Source of the DNA: Roseibium album
GTDB taxonomy: Bacteria > Pseudomonadota > Alphaproteobacteria > Rhizobiales > Stappiaceae
Direction: 5' to 3'
DNA: 64,000 nt
Assembly: GCF_001404515.1 (NCBI RefSeq)
Contig: NZ_CXWE01000001.1
Location: forward strand, 1,054,001-1,118,000
Each line of letters begins with the position of its first letter. The first letter of the stretch is position 1. Positions 9,433 to 18,229 of this stretch are shown piece after piece. The notes under the pieces were generated by a model. That model searched no databases, was not told the origin of the DNA, and saw only the letters and a program-made list of their open reading frames with translations. The translations under genes and the position numbers were made by a program.

Positions 9433-9816
9433 TCAGTCCTCTCGACAGAACAGGTCATAGACCACTTCCATGATTTGCTTGGGGCGATCGTCAGCCAGGC
9501 TGTAGTAAATCGCCTTGCCGTCGCGTCGCGGCGTGACGAGCCCTTCCAGACGCAATCGTGTGAGTTGTTGTGAAACGGCAGCCTGTCTTGCGGAGAGCAG
9601 ATTTTCCAGTTCCGCCACGGACTTCTCGCCCGAGGCGAGGTGGCAAAGGATCATCAGGCGCCCTTCGTGACTGATCGCCTTCAGGAAATTGGAAGCACGC
9701 TGAGCATTCTTCATCATCCGGTCCATATCCTCAGCACACATGTCTGCGTCAAAAACCGGCAGCCGCGAAGGCGCCTCGGTCGGACCATCGGTTTTGGTTG
9801 TGGCATCAATTGTCAT
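9433..9816 (-). CDS. soxR: ArsR-family persulfide-responsive repressor SoxR
   Basis: A 127-residue winged-helix ArsR-family repressor; residues ~50-105 form the HTH and wing (VAELENLLSARQAAVSQQLTRL, then PRRDGKAIYYSL). It lacks the metal motif ELCVCDL and instead has two cysteines, C58 (ILCHL) and C124 (LFCRED), 66 residues apart, the same spacing as C41/C107 of SqrR; C27 resembles the accessory C9. In SqrR/BigR-type regulators these two cysteines form a tetrasulfide link with reactive sulfur and the repressor leaves DNA. It lies 6 bases after soxS, so it is co-transcribed and, through the operator at 10230, probably autoregulated. Confidence 0.92.
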   Translation of the reverse strand: MTIDATTKTDGPTEAPSRLPVFDADMCAEDMDRMMKNAQRASNFLKAISHEGRLMILCHLASGEKSVAELENLLSARQAAVSQQLTRLRLEGLVTPRRDGKAIYYSLADDRPKQIMEVVYDLFCRED

Positions 9817-9822
9817 GTCTGT

Positions 9823-10191
9823 TCAACCTGTCTGGTCCACGGTGATTTTTGCACGTTCGAACATAATACCAAGCAAGCCCCAAAAGAAATCTTCGCCGGG
9901 ATAGCCTTCGATTCGTCCCACTTCCACACCATTTTGCACGAGTATGAACGTGGGTGTGAAGTGGATCGATTTTTCAAACGCCACATCCGGTGTCTTGCCG
10001 TGCAGCTCGAAGCGTCTCAGCGGCGCGGTCTTGCCCTCGGCTGTTTTTGGATAGATGTGCGCGATTTCTTCGTCCCACTTGCCACACCAGTAACAGCCTT
10101 CTTCCTCGGCCATGAGCAGATAGGTGTCGGCACCGGCCGCAACCGGTGTCAGGGCCAGAAGCAATACCATCAGCGTCTTCAGTAATTTCAA
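9823..10191 (-). CDS. soxS: Periplasmic thioredoxin-like protein SoxS
   Basis: A 122-residue protein with a signal peptide (residues 1-20) and a thioredoxin-like active site CYWC at about residues 33-36, plus the cis-proline strand FTPTFILVQNG. SoxS keeps Sox proteins, notably the SoxY swinging-arm cysteine, in the reduced state in other alphaproteobacteria. It is the first gene of the leftward soxS-soxR-soxT unit, divergent from soxV across an 81-base AT-rich gap that holds an operator-like palindrome. Confidence 0.9.
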   Translation of the reverse strand: MKLLKTLMVLLLALTPVAAGADTYLLMAEEEGCYWCGKWDEEIAHIYPKTAEGKTAPLRRFELHGKTPDVAFEKSIHFTPTFILVQNGVEVGRIEGYPGEDFFWGLLGIMFERAKITVDQTG

Positions 10192-10229
10192 AACGCGACT
10201 CCGATTGACGAACTCATAAACTTAATCAT

Positions 10230-10245
10230 AATCTAATTTGTGAAT
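10230..10245. promoter_or_regulatory. Near-perfect SoxR operator between soxS and soxV
   Basis: The sequence AATC-N8-GAAT matches the ATTC-N8-GAAT palindrome seen before soxX, soxB and soxG with a single mismatch. It lies in the AT-rich soxS/soxV divergent intergenic region and so could control both transcription units. From memory, SoxR of Pseudaminobacter salicylatoxidans binds exactly this soxS-soxV interval, which supports the reading. Confidence 0.65.
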
Positions 10246-10272
10246 ATATCAAGGTGAGAAGCAGAATCATAC

Positions 10273-11013
10273 ATGTTCGAACTAACTTTTCTGGGAGTTT
10301 TTGCAGCTGGACTTTTGTCGTTCCTGTCGCCCTGCATCCTGCCGATTGTCCCGTTCTATCTCAGCTACCTCGCCGGTGTCGGAGTGAACCAGGTCGGGGC
10401 CGGCGGCGAAGTGACGGGAGCGGTGCGCGCCCGCGCTTTCCTGGCGGCCTGCTTCTTTGCCCTGGGGGTCATCACCGTCTTTGTCGGGCTGGGAGCGACC
10501 GCCACAACATTTGGCCAGATGGTACGTGACTATTTCGACGTGCTTCGCTGGTTCGCGGCAGCCATCATCATCGCGATGGGATTGCACTTCCTAGGTGTCA
10601 TCCGCATAGGCATTCTCTACCGACAACTCAGGGCCGATACCGGTGAGCGTTCGAACACCGGCCTTTTCGGCGCCTATGTGGTGGGATTGGCATTTGCATT
10701 CGGCTGGACACCTTGTGTCGGCCCTGTGCTCGCCGCCATCCTGTTTACGGCCGCAGGGCAGGAAACAGCCGGACAAGGCGCCGGGCTGCTTCTTGTTTAC
10801 GGCCTGGGTATGACACTTCCCTTTGTCGCAGCCGCCCTGTTCATCGGACCGTTCATGTCGGCGATGGCCAGGTTTCGCAGGTACCTGGGCATAGTCGAAA
10901 AGCTCATGGGCATGCTGCTGATCCTGTTCGGGGTTCTGATCGCCACAAATTCAATCAACATCATCGCTCAATGGATGCTGGAAAATGTGCCTTGGTTCGG
11001 CGCCATTGGATAA
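10273..11013 (+). CDS. soxV: CcdA-family membrane thiol transporter SoxV
   Basis: A 246-residue CcdA/DsbD-core protein with six hydrophobic helices. The paired redox cysteines are in SFLSPCILPIVP (C21) and GWTPCVGPVL (about C154). SoxV carries reducing equivalents from cytoplasmic thioredoxin across the inner membrane to periplasmic SoxW and SoxS. soxW follows after 16 bases, so the two are one unit. It is read from the divergent soxS/soxV promoter region. Confidence 0.93.
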   Translation: MFELTFLGVFAAGLLSFLSPCILPIVPFYLSYLAGVGVNQVGAGGEVTGAVRARAFLAACFFALGVITVFVGLGATATTFGQMVRDYFDVLRWFAAAIIIAMGLHFLGVIRIGILYRQLRADTGERSNTGLFGAYVVGLAFAFGWTPCVGPVLAAILFTAAGQETAGQGAGLLLVYGLGMTLPFVAAALFIGPFMSAMARFRRYLGIVEKLMGMLLILFGVLIATNSINIIAQWMLENVPWFGAIG

Positions 11014-11029
11014 TTCAGGGAGAAATCGC

Positions 11030-11590
11030 ATGGTAAGACTGTTCGCTTTTGTCACCGCTCTTCTTTTTTCCATCCAGGTTCACGCCGCCGATATAGGCGA
11101 TGACGGCCTCCACAAGACCTCCTGGATGCGCGATACATTCAAGGACCTTTCAGAGGATCTTGAAGAGGCAAACTCTGAAGGCAAGCGTCTGATGGTGATC
11201 ATCGAGCAGCGGGGATGTATCTATTGCAGGAAGATGCATGAGGAGGTTTTCGTCGTCCCTGAAATCAGGAAATTTATCGAGGACAACTACTTCGTCATTC
11301 AGATAAACATGTTTGGTGATGTCGAGGTGACCGATTTTGATGGCACGGCGCTGCCTGAAAAGGAGATGGTGAAACGCTGGGGGGCACTGTTCACGCCCAG
11401 TATCTATTTTTTCCCACAAGAGGTGCCGGAAGGGCTCATGGCGAGCCAGGTTGCAGTTGCCAACATGCCGGGTGCATTCGGGCGGTGGACAACCTTCAAT
11501 ATGCTGAATTGGGTTGTCGAGAAAGGTTACAGCAGCGATGAACCTTTCCAGAAGTATCATGCGCGAAAATTCGAAAGTCAGAAAAATTGA
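11030..11590 (+). CDS. soxW: Periplasmic thioredoxin SoxW
   Basis: 186 residues, with signal peptide (MVRLFAFVTALLFSIQVHA) and a thioredoxin-fold active site CIYC in EQRGCIYCRKMHEEV, followed by the cis-proline loop LFTPSIYFF. It receives electrons from SoxV and passes them to periplasmic Sox thiols. The start is the ATG at 11030 because an AGGGAGA Shine-Dalgarno sequence precedes it and the signal peptide begins there; a longer frame upstream overlaps soxV. A 156-base gap with an operator separates it from soxX. Confidence 0.9.
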   Translation: MVRLFAFVTALLFSIQVHAADIGDDGLHKTSWMRDTFKDLSEDLEEANSEGKRLMVIIEQRGCIYCRKMHEEVFVVPEIRKFIEDNYFVIQINMFGDVEVTDFDGTALPEKEMVKRWGALFTPSIYFFPQEVPEGLMASQVAVANMPGAFGRWTTFNMLNWVVEKGYSSDEPFQKYHARKFESQKN

Positions 11591-11654
11591 GAGAATCTGG
11601 GCGTATTGAGACACTTTCTTGTGAAAATTGCTGCAGATGCGAACAGATACAAAA

Positions 11655-11670
11655 ATTCATTTAATTGAAT
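11655..11670. promoter_or_regulatory. SoxR operator upstream of soxX
   Basis: A perfect palindrome ATTC-ATTTAATT-GAAT in the soxW-soxX gap, about 77 bases before the soxX start. It is identical in arm and spacer length to the sites before soxB and soxG and matches the ATTC-N8-GAAT pattern I recall for the SoxR homologue SqrR. The soxW-soxX interval is a known SoxR-binding region in a related sox cluster, from memory. Confidence 0.8.
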
Positions 11671-11746
11671 TTGTTATTGCGTTAAAAGGAATGTGTGATG
11701 TACGCTTCCTTCCAAGGTCGACAAGAATCGTATCAAGGGAGGGGGC

Positions 11747-12202
11747 ATGAAACGCGCAATTGGACTGGCTGCGATCGCGGCCATGACAGTATCTGCGGCA
11801 CTCGCGGAAACAGTGGCGCCGACAAACGTCACTTTGGCGGACGGAGTTATCGAAGCGTCGCTGACCGGGCAACCCGGCGACCCCGTCGAAGGCAGAAAGG
11901 TCTTTGCGAACCGCAAGCAGGGCAACTGCCTTGCCTGCCATGTGAACTCGGACCTGTCGGAAGAGATCTTTCACGGAGAGGTTGGCCCGCCGATTGATGG
12001 TGTTGCCGATCGCTGGAGCGCAGGCGAACTGCGTGCGATCGTGACGAACTCCAAGATGGTCTTTGAGGGCACGATTATGCCGGCGTTCTACATCGACAGC
12101 GGTTACGAGCGTCCTCTCGAAGACTTTGCTGGAAAGAGCATCTTGTCTGCTCAGCAAGTGGAAGATGTGGTGGCGTATCTGATGACGCTCAAGGAAGAGT
12201 AA
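11747..12202 (+). CDS. soxX: Sulfur oxidation c-type cytochrome SoxX
   Basis: 151 residues with signal peptide (1-20) and a single haem-binding CLACH motif (C61-H65). M111 in the GTIMPAF loop is the likely sixth iron ligand. With SoxA it forms the SoxXA cytochrome, which oxidatively joins thiosulfate to the SoxY cysteine in the periplasm. A GGGAGGG ribosome site precedes the ATG. It begins the soxXYZA run; the operator at 11655 lies in its promoter region. Confidence 0.95.
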   Translation: MKRAIGLAAIAAMTVSAALAETVAPTNVTLADGVIEASLTGQPGDPVEGRKVFANRKQGNCLACHVNSDLSEEIFHGEVGPPIDGVADRWSAGELRAIVTNSKMVFEGTIMPAFYIDSGYERPLEDFAGKSILSAQQVEDVVAYLMTLKEE

Positions 12203-12223
12203 GAATCCCTATTGGAGCACGAC

Positions 12224-12646
12224 ATGGAACTGACAAGGCGAAAAATCCTGGCGGTAGGTTCTGGAGCGCTGGTTTTTACCAGTTTGTCCGGACTGCCGGC
12301 ATTCGCAAATCTCGCAGACGATGCGATTGCGTCGCTTACGGGTGGCAAGGAAATCGGAGAAGGTGCGATTTCATTGACCGCTCCGGAAATCGCGGAAAAC
12401 GGCAACACCGTTCCGATTTCGGTAGATGCTCCGGGCGCTGTTTCGGTGACGTTGTTTGCGGACGGCAATCCGGTTCCGAGCGTCGCAACGTTCAAGTTCG
12501 GACCTTTGAGCGCCTCGCGCAGCGCTTCGACGAGAATTCGATTGGCGTCGACGCAAAATGTCATCGCAATCGCGCAAATGGAAGACGGGTCGTTTCAAAA
12601 GGCCTCTTCCAACGTGAAGGTAACAATCGGTGGCTGCGGCGGCTGA
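12224..12646 (+). CDS. soxY: Sulfur carrier subunit SoxY
   Basis: 140 residues. A twin-arginine signal (TRRKILAVGSG) exports it folded, probably with SoxZ riding along. The C-terminus is the diagnostic swinging arm GGCGG, with C138 as the residue to which sulfur intermediates are covalently bound during the Sox cycle. The ATG at 12224 is preferred over an upstream TTG because GGAG lies 6 bases before it. It sits 21 bases after soxX and 23 before soxZ. Confidence 0.96.
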   Translation: MELTRRKILAVGSGALVFTSLSGLPAFANLADDAIASLTGGKEIGEGAISLTAPEIAENGNTVPISVDAPGAVSVTLFADGNPVPSVATFKFGPLSASRSASTRIRLASTQNVIAIAQMEDGSFQKASSNVKVTIGGCGG

Positions 12647-12669
12647 GTGACGAGACGAGGAGTTAGAAC

Positions 12670-12999
12670 ATGGCATCCGGTGTAAAACCCCGTGTCAAAG
12701 TCCCCAAAAAGGCATCCGCTGGCGAAACGATCACGATCAAGACCTTGATCAGCCACAAGATGGAAAGCGGACAGCGCAAAGATGACGACGGAAATGTCAT
12801 TCCGCGTTCCATTATCAATCGCTTCACCGCAGATTTTAACGGTCAAAACGTCATTGACGTGACCCTGGAGCCCGCGATTTCGACCAATCCGTACTTCCAG
12901 TTCGACGCTGTGGTGCCAGAGTCGGGCGAGTTCAAGTTCACCTGGTACGATGATGACGGTTCAGTCTACGAAACAGCCAAGAAGATCAAGGTCTCCTGA
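12670..12999 (+). CDS. soxZ: Sulfur carrier partner SoxZ
   Basis: 109 residues, the usual SoxZ length, an Ig-like beta-sandwich with no signal peptide of its own; it is exported as a complex with Tat-targeted SoxY. The typical VKVPKKASAGE start and the closing DDGSVYETAKKI segment are present. SoxYZ carries the sulfur intermediates between SoxXA, SoxB and SoxCD. The gene follows soxY closely and precedes soxA by 33 bases. Confidence 0.95.
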   Translation: MASGVKPRVKVPKKASAGETITIKTLISHKMESGQRKDDDGNVIPRSIINRFTADFNGQNVIDVTLEPAISTNPYFQFDAVVPESGEFKFTWYDDDGSVYETAKKIKVS

Positions 13000-13032
13000 C
13001 AGGGAGAATTGATCTAACGAGGGAGGGGGAGC

Positions 13033-13863
13033 ATGAACCTGAAGCTATGGATATCCCTGGCGGTGGGCAGTCTGTCGACAGCTGCCATCGCACAGGACAG
13101 CAACGAACTGGTGATTGACGGCGAAACGCTTGTCACCGAAACCGCTGCTCCGGCGCATCTGGAAGATTTCGATACGATCTATTCAGGATGGCGGTTTCGC
13201 TCGCGCGAAACACAGGCTTTGGAAACAGACGACTTTGACAATCCGGCCTTTGTTTTCGTTGATCAGGGCCTGGATCTTTGGGAAGAGGTCGATGGTTCTG
13301 CCGGCAAGGCGTGTGCCTCGTGCCATGAAGACGTGGAGGACTTCGCGGGTCTTCGTACGCAGTTGCCACGAGTTCAGGACGGTGAACTTGTTGCGATGGA
13401 AGACCTTGTGAACGGCTGCCGCACGGAACGAATGGGTGCCGAGCCGTGGAAATGGTCGGGTGGCAACATGACTGCAATGACCGCGTTGATCGGCTTGCAA
13501 TCCCGGGGCATGCCCGTCGGTGTCAAGATCGACGGTGAAGCGGCGCCATTCTGGGAAAAGGGTAAGGAACTTTATTACACCAGGGTCGGTCAGCTGGACA
13601 TGGCCTGTTCCAACTGCCACGAGAACAATTATGGTGTGATGATCCGGGCCGATCACCTGTCCCAGGGTCAAATCAACGGGTTTCCGACCTACAGGTTGAA
13701 AAATGCCAAGCTGAATTCCATCCATGCTCGCTTCAAGGGGTGCATGAAGAACATTCGCGCCGAGCCTTTCAAGGAAGGTGGCGACGAGTTCAAGGCTTTG
13801 GAGCTCTACCTTGCGTCGCGCGGACAGGGTCTTTCAGTGGAAACGCCGTCCGTACGAAACTGA
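13033..13863 (+). CDS. soxA: Diheme cytochrome c SoxA
   Basis: 276 residues with signal peptide (1-20). Two CxxCH haem sites are present: CASCH at residues 94-98 and CSNCH at 192-196. C237 in FKGCMKNIRAEPF is the conserved axial (persulfide) ligand of the catalytic haem, and C129 in NGCRTERMGAEPW is its counterpart in the N-terminal repeat. This is the diheme form of SoxA, the catalytic half of SoxXA. A hairpin terminator follows the stop codon, so soxXYZA appears to end here. Confidence 0.95.
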   Translation: MNLKLWISLAVGSLSTAAIAQDSNELVIDGETLVTETAAPAHLEDFDTIYSGWRFRSRETQALETDDFDNPAFVFVDQGLDLWEEVDGSAGKACASCHEDVEDFAGLRTQLPRVQDGELVAMEDLVNGCRTERMGAEPWKWSGGNMTAMTALIGLQSRGMPVGVKIDGEAAPFWEKGKELYYTRVGQLDMACSNCHENNYGVMIRADHLSQGQINGFPTYRLKNAKLNSIHARFKGCMKNIRAEPFKEGGDEFKALELYLASRGQGLSVETPSVRN

Positions 13864-13871
13864 GATTTGAG

Positions 13872-13901
13872 AAGCCCGTCGCCGTCTGGCGTTGGGCTTT
13901 T
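13872..13901 (+). terminator. Rho-independent terminator after soxA
   Basis: Stem arms at 13872-13883 and 13888-13899 (AAGCCC...GGGCTT with one weak spot) around a GTCT loop, running into TTTT. It separates soxXYZA from soxB, which has its own operator just downstream. Confidence 0.75.
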
Positions 13902-13915
13902 CATTTCTTATAATT

Positions 13916-13931
13916 ATTCAAATATATGAAT
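13916..13931. promoter_or_regulatory. SoxR operator upstream of soxB
   Basis: A perfect ATTC-AAATATAT-GAAT palindrome placed between the soxA terminator and the soxB start, 25 bases from the ATG. Same arms and 8-base spacer as the soxX and soxG sites. Its position downstream of a terminator implies that soxB starts a separately regulated transcript. Confidence 0.8.
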
Positions 13932-13955
13932 ATTTAACAAGGAGCTGACAGGAAT

Positions 13956-15653
13956 ATGATATCGCGGCGCGATTTTCTACAGGTCGGCATGGCCGCCTCG
14001 GCAATCGTCGGAGGATCCGGCTTTGGCAACTGGGCTCGTCTGGCGGCGCAGCAGTCGCTGTCACAGGATCAGCTTCTCGAATTCGAAACATTTGGAAACG
14101 TGTCCCTCATTCATGTCACCGACATCCATGCCCAACTGAAACCGGTCTATTTTCGGGAACCTTCGGAAAACATAGGTGTTGGCAGCAACAAGGGCGCCGT
14201 CCCGCACGTAACCGGCGCAAGGTTTCGCAGCCTTTATGGGATAGAGGATGGCAGCCCGAGCCATTATGCCCTGAGTTCCGGCGATTTCGCCTCTTTGGCA
14301 AAAGGCTATGGGCGTGTCGGTGGACTGGATCGCGTGGCCACTGTCATCAAGGCCATTCGTGCGGACCGGCCGGATGCCATCCTGCTGGATGGAGGCGATA
14401 CATGGCATGGGTCCTATACCTGCTACAAGACGGCGGGTCAGGACATGGTCAATGTCATGAACGCCTTGAACCCGGACGCGATGACATTTCACTGGGAGTT
14501 CACACTCGGCAGCGATCGGGTGACTGAGATCGTCGAAAACCTTCCCTTTGCCGCGCTTGGCCAGAACATATTCGACGTGGAATGGGACGAGCCGACGGAG
14601 CTTTTCCCGCCTTACAAGATGTTCGAGCGCGGCGGCACGAAGGTTGCGGTGATCGGGCAGGCATTCCCTTACATGCCGATTGCAAACCCGGGCTGGATGT
14701 TTCCGGAATTCGCGTTCGGAATTCGGGACAAGAACATGCAGGCCATGGTGAACGAAGTTCGCGCTGATGGTGCGGAATGTGTTGTCGTCCTGAGCCACAA
14801 CGGCTTCGACGTCGACAAGAAAATGGCAACGGTTGTCGATGGCATCGACGTCATACTTTCAGGCCATACCCATGATGCTCTTCCCGAACCCGTACTTTCC
14901 GGGAAGACGATCATCGTGCCGTCTGGGTCCAACGGTAAATTCGTCAGCCGGGTTGATCTGGACATCCGGAACGGTCAGCTGATGGGATATCGGCACAAGC
15001 TCATTCCCGTGTTTGCGGACGTCATTGAGCGGGATGCCGAAGTATCTGCCCTGATCGATGAGCAAAGAGCCCCTTATCTGGAGGACATGTCGGAGGTTAT
15101 CGGCAAGACCGACAGCCTTCTCTACCGGCGCGGCAACTTCAACGGCACGTGGGATGACCTCATCTGCGATGCGTTGATTTCCGAACGCGATGCGGAAATC
15201 GCGCTCAGTCCCGGTGTGCGCTGGGGGCCGTCACTGATCCCGGGTCAGGACATCACGCGCGAAGACATTTTCAATGTGACGTCGATGACCTATGGCAAGG
15301 CATACCGTACTGAAATGACAGGCGAATTTCTAAAGATCGTGTTGGAAGACGTGGCGGACAACATCTTCAATCCCGATCCCTACTACCAGCAGGGCGGCGA
15401 CATGGTTCGAACCGGTGGGCTTGGATACAGGATCGACGTCAACAAGCCTCAAGGCGACAGGGTTTCGAATATGACGCTGCTGCAAAGTGGTGAGGCCATA
15501 GACCCGGCGAGATCCTACGTGGTTGCCGGCTGGGCCAGTGTGAACGAAGGCACCGAGGGTCCGCAGATCTGGGACGTTGTCGAGAACCATGTTCGAAACC
15601 TCGGCATCGTGACGGCGCGGGAAAACAACAGTGTCGAGGTGGTTGGTGCTTAG
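13956..15653 (+). CDS. soxB: Thiosulfohydrolase SoxB
   Basis: 565 residues of the 5'-nucleotidase/metallophosphoesterase superfamily with a twin-arginine signal (SRRDFLQVG). Dimetal-site motifs are visible: D56-I-H58, DGGD at 145-148, FHWEFTLG near 178-185, VVLSHNGFD and LSGHTHDALP. SoxB hydrolyses the terminal sulfonate from SoxY-bound thiosulfonate, releasing sulfate, in the periplasm with two manganese ions. The length is normal for the family. A strong AAGGAG ribosome site lies before the start. soxC follows after 22 bases. Confidence 0.95.
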   Translation: MISRRDFLQVGMAASAIVGGSGFGNWARLAAQQSLSQDQLLEFETFGNVSLIHVTDIHAQLKPVYFREPSENIGVGSNKGAVPHVTGARFRSLYGIEDGSPSHYALSSGDFASLAKGYGRVGGLDRVATVIKAIRADRPDAILLDGGDTWHGSYTCYKTAGQDMVNVMNALNPDAMTFHWEFTLGSDRVTEIVENLPFAALGQNIFDVEWDEPTELFPPYKMFERGGTKVAVIGQAFPYMPIANPGWMFPEFAFGIRDKNMQAMVNEVRADGAECVVVLSHNGFDVDKKMATVVDGIDVILSGHTHDALPEPVLSGKTIIVPSGSNGKFVSRVDLDIRNGQLMGYRHKLIPVFADVIERDAEVSALIDEQRAPYLEDMSEVIGKTDSLLYRRGNFNGTWDDLICDALISERDAEIALSPGVRWGPSLIPGQDITREDIFNVTSMTYGKAYRTEMTGEFLKIVLEDVADNIFNPDPYYQQGGDMVRTGGLGYRIDVNKPQGDRVSNMTLLQSGEAIDPARSYVVAGWASVNEGTEGPQIWDVVENHVRNLGIVTARENNSVEVVGA

Positions 15654-15675
15654 CCGAAACAGGGAGGCCCGAAGA

Positions 15676-16947
15676 ATGGACAGCAAAATGAAAACGTCCC
15701 GCCGGACGTTCCTGAAAGGCAGTGTCGCTCTGGCAGGCGGGTCAGTTGCAGGGGCAGCAGTCGCAAACGAGGCCGATCCCCTGATCACCGAAGTCCAGGA
15801 GTGGGCGTCCGCGACAGGTGTCGGCGTAGATGAAACGCCTTACGGAATGCCGATCAGCTTCGAAAAAGACGTGGTTCGCCGAAACGTCGAATGGCTGACG
15901 GCATCGCCGATTTCCTCGATCAATTTCACGCCGATTCATGCCCTCGACGGTACCATCACACCGCAAGGCTGTGCTTTCGAGCGTCATCATTCGGGCGCGA
16001 TTGAGCTGCGCAAGGAAGATTTCCGCCTGATGGTCAATGGTCTGGTCGATACGCCGCTGGTGTTCAGCTACCAGGATCTGGAGCGCTTCCCGAGAGAAAA
16101 CCACGTCTACTTCTGTGAGTGCGCTGCCAACACCGGCATGGAGTGGGCCGGCGCGCAGTTGAACGGTGCACAATTCACCCACGGCATGATCCACAACATG
16201 GAGTACACCGGGGTCCCTCTCCGAACCCTGTTGAACGAGGCGGGACTGGGGGCAGCTGGCGACCTGACAGGCAAATGGGTCTATGTCGAAGGTGCCGATG
16301 CATCTTCCAATGGCCGGTCAATCCCGATGGAAAAGGCATTGGACGATGTTCTGGTCGCTTTCAAGGCAAACGGCGAGGCGTTGCGCATGGAGCACGGCTA
16401 CCCGGTCCGCCTGGTTGTGCCGGGCTGGGAAGGAAACATGTGGGTCAAGTGGCTCCGACGCATCGAGGTAACCGATGCAGCGGTCGAAAGCCGGGAAGAA
16501 ACCTCCAAATATACCGATGTTTACGAGGACGGGACCGCACGAAAGTGGACCTGGGTCATGGATGCTAAATCCGTCATAACGTCCCCCAGTCCGCAGATGC
16601 CGGTCAGCCATGCACCCGGTCCGATGGTCATTTCGGGTCTGGCCTGGTCTGGTCACGGCAAGATCACACGGGTGGATGTGTCCAGGGACGGCGGTATTAC
16701 CTGGCAAAAGGCGCGTCTGGGAAAACAGGGTGATTCCAAGGCACTGACACGCTTCTACCTCGATGGCGATTGGGATGGCAAAGCGATGCTGCTGCAGTCC
16801 CGCGCCATGGACGAAACGGGATACGTCCAGCCGACCAAGCAGCAGCTCAGGGATTCGCGTGGCGAAAACTCGGTCTATCACAACAACTGCATCCAGACCT
16901 GGTACGTGGATGAAAATGGGGTCGTAGAGAATGTCGAAGTCTCTTAG
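15676..16947 (+). CDS. soxC: Sulfane dehydrogenase molybdenum subunit SoxC
   Basis: 423 residues of the sulfite-oxidase fold. A Tat signal (TSRRTFLKGSVAL) leads to the molybdopterin domain with the catalytic cysteine region FCECAANTGMEW, then the Mo-co dimerisation domain. With SoxD it oxidises the sulfane sulfur on SoxY by six electrons, making the full Sox cycle possible; presence of soxCD predicts complete oxidation of thiosulfate to sulfate without sulfur globules. The start is the ATG at 15676, just after an AGGGAGG site. It overlaps soxD by 17 bases. Confidence 0.95.
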   Translation: MDSKMKTSRRTFLKGSVALAGGSVAGAAVANEADPLITEVQEWASATGVGVDETPYGMPISFEKDVVRRNVEWLTASPISSINFTPIHALDGTITPQGCAFERHHSGAIELRKEDFRLMVNGLVDTPLVFSYQDLERFPRENHVYFCECAANTGMEWAGAQLNGAQFTHGMIHNMEYTGVPLRTLLNEAGLGAAGDLTGKWVYVEGADASSNGRSIPMEKALDDVLVAFKANGEALRMEHGYPVRLVVPGWEGNMWVKWLRRIEVTDAAVESREETSKYTDVYEDGTARKWTWVMDAKSVITSPSPQMPVSHAPGPMVISGLAWSGHGKITRVDVSRDGGITWQKARLGKQGDSKALTRFYLDGDWDGKAMLLQSRAMDETGYVQPTKQQLRDSRGENSVYHNNCIQTWYVDENGVVENVEVS

Positions 16948-18223
16948 CCAGATCGTTCTTCCGGTTGCCGGCGGCACCGCACTGGCATTGTCGCTTGCGC
17001 TCGTTGTCGCGAATCTGGATTACGGGCAGAACAAGATTTCTTCGCTGGAGGGGCGCTTGGAACAAGCGTCGATGCGGGCTGACGAGGCCGCTGGAAAGGC
17101 ACGTGAGGAAGCAGCCGTCACCGCTGAACTGGAAGCAAAAATTGCCGAAATTCAAGCTGATGCAAAGGTCCGTGCTGCGAGCAATCCAGGCCTGACGGAA
17201 TATGCTCCGAAAAGGGAAAGCGGATACGGCCTGGGCCGCAAGGCACGCACCGAGGAAATCGCGGCCTGGGATATTGACGTGCTCCCTGACGGCCGCGGTC
17301 TTCCGCAGGGGCGCGGCGATGTATTTACCGGAGAAGAAGTCTTCGCCGAAAAATGTGCCTCATGTCACGGCGACTTCGCTGAAGGGGTCGACAACTGGCC
17401 GGTCCTCGCCGGTGGATTTGATACACTGGCGGACAAGGACCCGGTGAAGACCGTTGGATCTTACTGGCCACATCTGTCCACTGTCTGGGACTATGTCCAT
17501 CGTTCGATGCCGTTTGGCGAAGCGCAGACACTTACGCCGGATGAGACTTACGCGATTGTTGCCTACATTCTCTATTCCAACGATCTGGTGGATGATGAAT
17601 TTGAGCTAAGTCACGAAAACTTCTCGGGTTTTGAAATGTACAACAAGGGCGGTTTCCTGATCGACGACCGTCCCGAGCGTGAATATGCAAGGTGGAGCAG
17701 CGAACCTTGCATGGAGAACTGCAAGCCTTCTGTCGAAATCACGATGCGGGCGACATTTCTGGACGTGACACCTGAAAACGGTGGCGAATCCGTCATGAAC
17801 GATGCCAAAGCGGACGACACGCCGACATTTGTCGCGAAGGCCGCAACTTCGGACGCCACCGGTGGCGAGGCGGAAACCGCAGCGCCATCTCCGGCCATTG
17901 ATCCCGCACTATTGGCGTCGGGCGAAAAGGTATTCAAGAAATGCAAGGCCTGCCATGCGGTCGGAGAAGGAGCGAAAAACAAGTCCGGTCCGCAACTGAA
18001 TGGCTTGATTGGCCGTCCGATGGGCGCTGTCGAAGGGTTCAAGTATTCCAAGGTGTTTGTTGCGGCGCATGGCGAGGGCCGGATCTGGGATGAAACGGCA
18101 CTGACTGAATTCCTTGCCAAACCGAAATCCTACATGAAAGGCACAAAAATGTCCTTCTCCGGCCTGAAGAAGGAAGAGGATCTGGCCGCCATTAAGGCTT
18201 ACCTCAAGTCTTTCGGAGAGTGA
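16931..18223 (+). CDS. soxD: Diheme cytochrome SoxD, electron-accepting subunit of SoxCD
   Basis: 430 residues. An N-terminal hydrophobic anchor/signal (residues 8-28) is followed by a short predicted coiled coil (about 36-82, Ala/Glu-rich heptads). Two haem sites are present: CASCH at 142-146 and CKACH at 338-342. The second domain is a class I cytochrome c and is joined by an acidic, Ala/Thr-rich linker (about 285-320). SoxD takes electrons from SoxC. The overlap with soxC and the 6-base gap to soxE indicate one transcript with coupled translation. Confidence 0.94.
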   Translation: MSKSLSQIVLPVAGGTALALSLALVVANLDYGQNKISSLEGRLEQASMRADEAAGKAREEAAVTAELEAKIAEIQADAKVRAASNPGLTEYAPKRESGYGLGRKARTEEIAAWDIDVLPDGRGLPQGRGDVFTGEEVFAEKCASCHGDFAEGVDNWPVLAGGFDTLADKDPVKTVGSYWPHLSTVWDYVHRSMPFGEAQTLTPDETYAIVAYILYSNDLVDDEFELSHENFSGFEMYNKGGFLIDDRPEREYARWSSEPCMENCKPSVEITMRATFLDVTPENGGESVMNDAKADDTPTFVAKAATSDATGGEAETAAPSPAIDPALLASGEKVFKKCKACHAVGEGAKNKSGPQLNGLIGRPMGAVEGFKYSKVFVAAHGEGRIWDETALTEFLAKPKSYMKGTKMSFSGLKKEEDLAAIKAYLKSFGE

Positions 18224-18229
18224 GGGAGA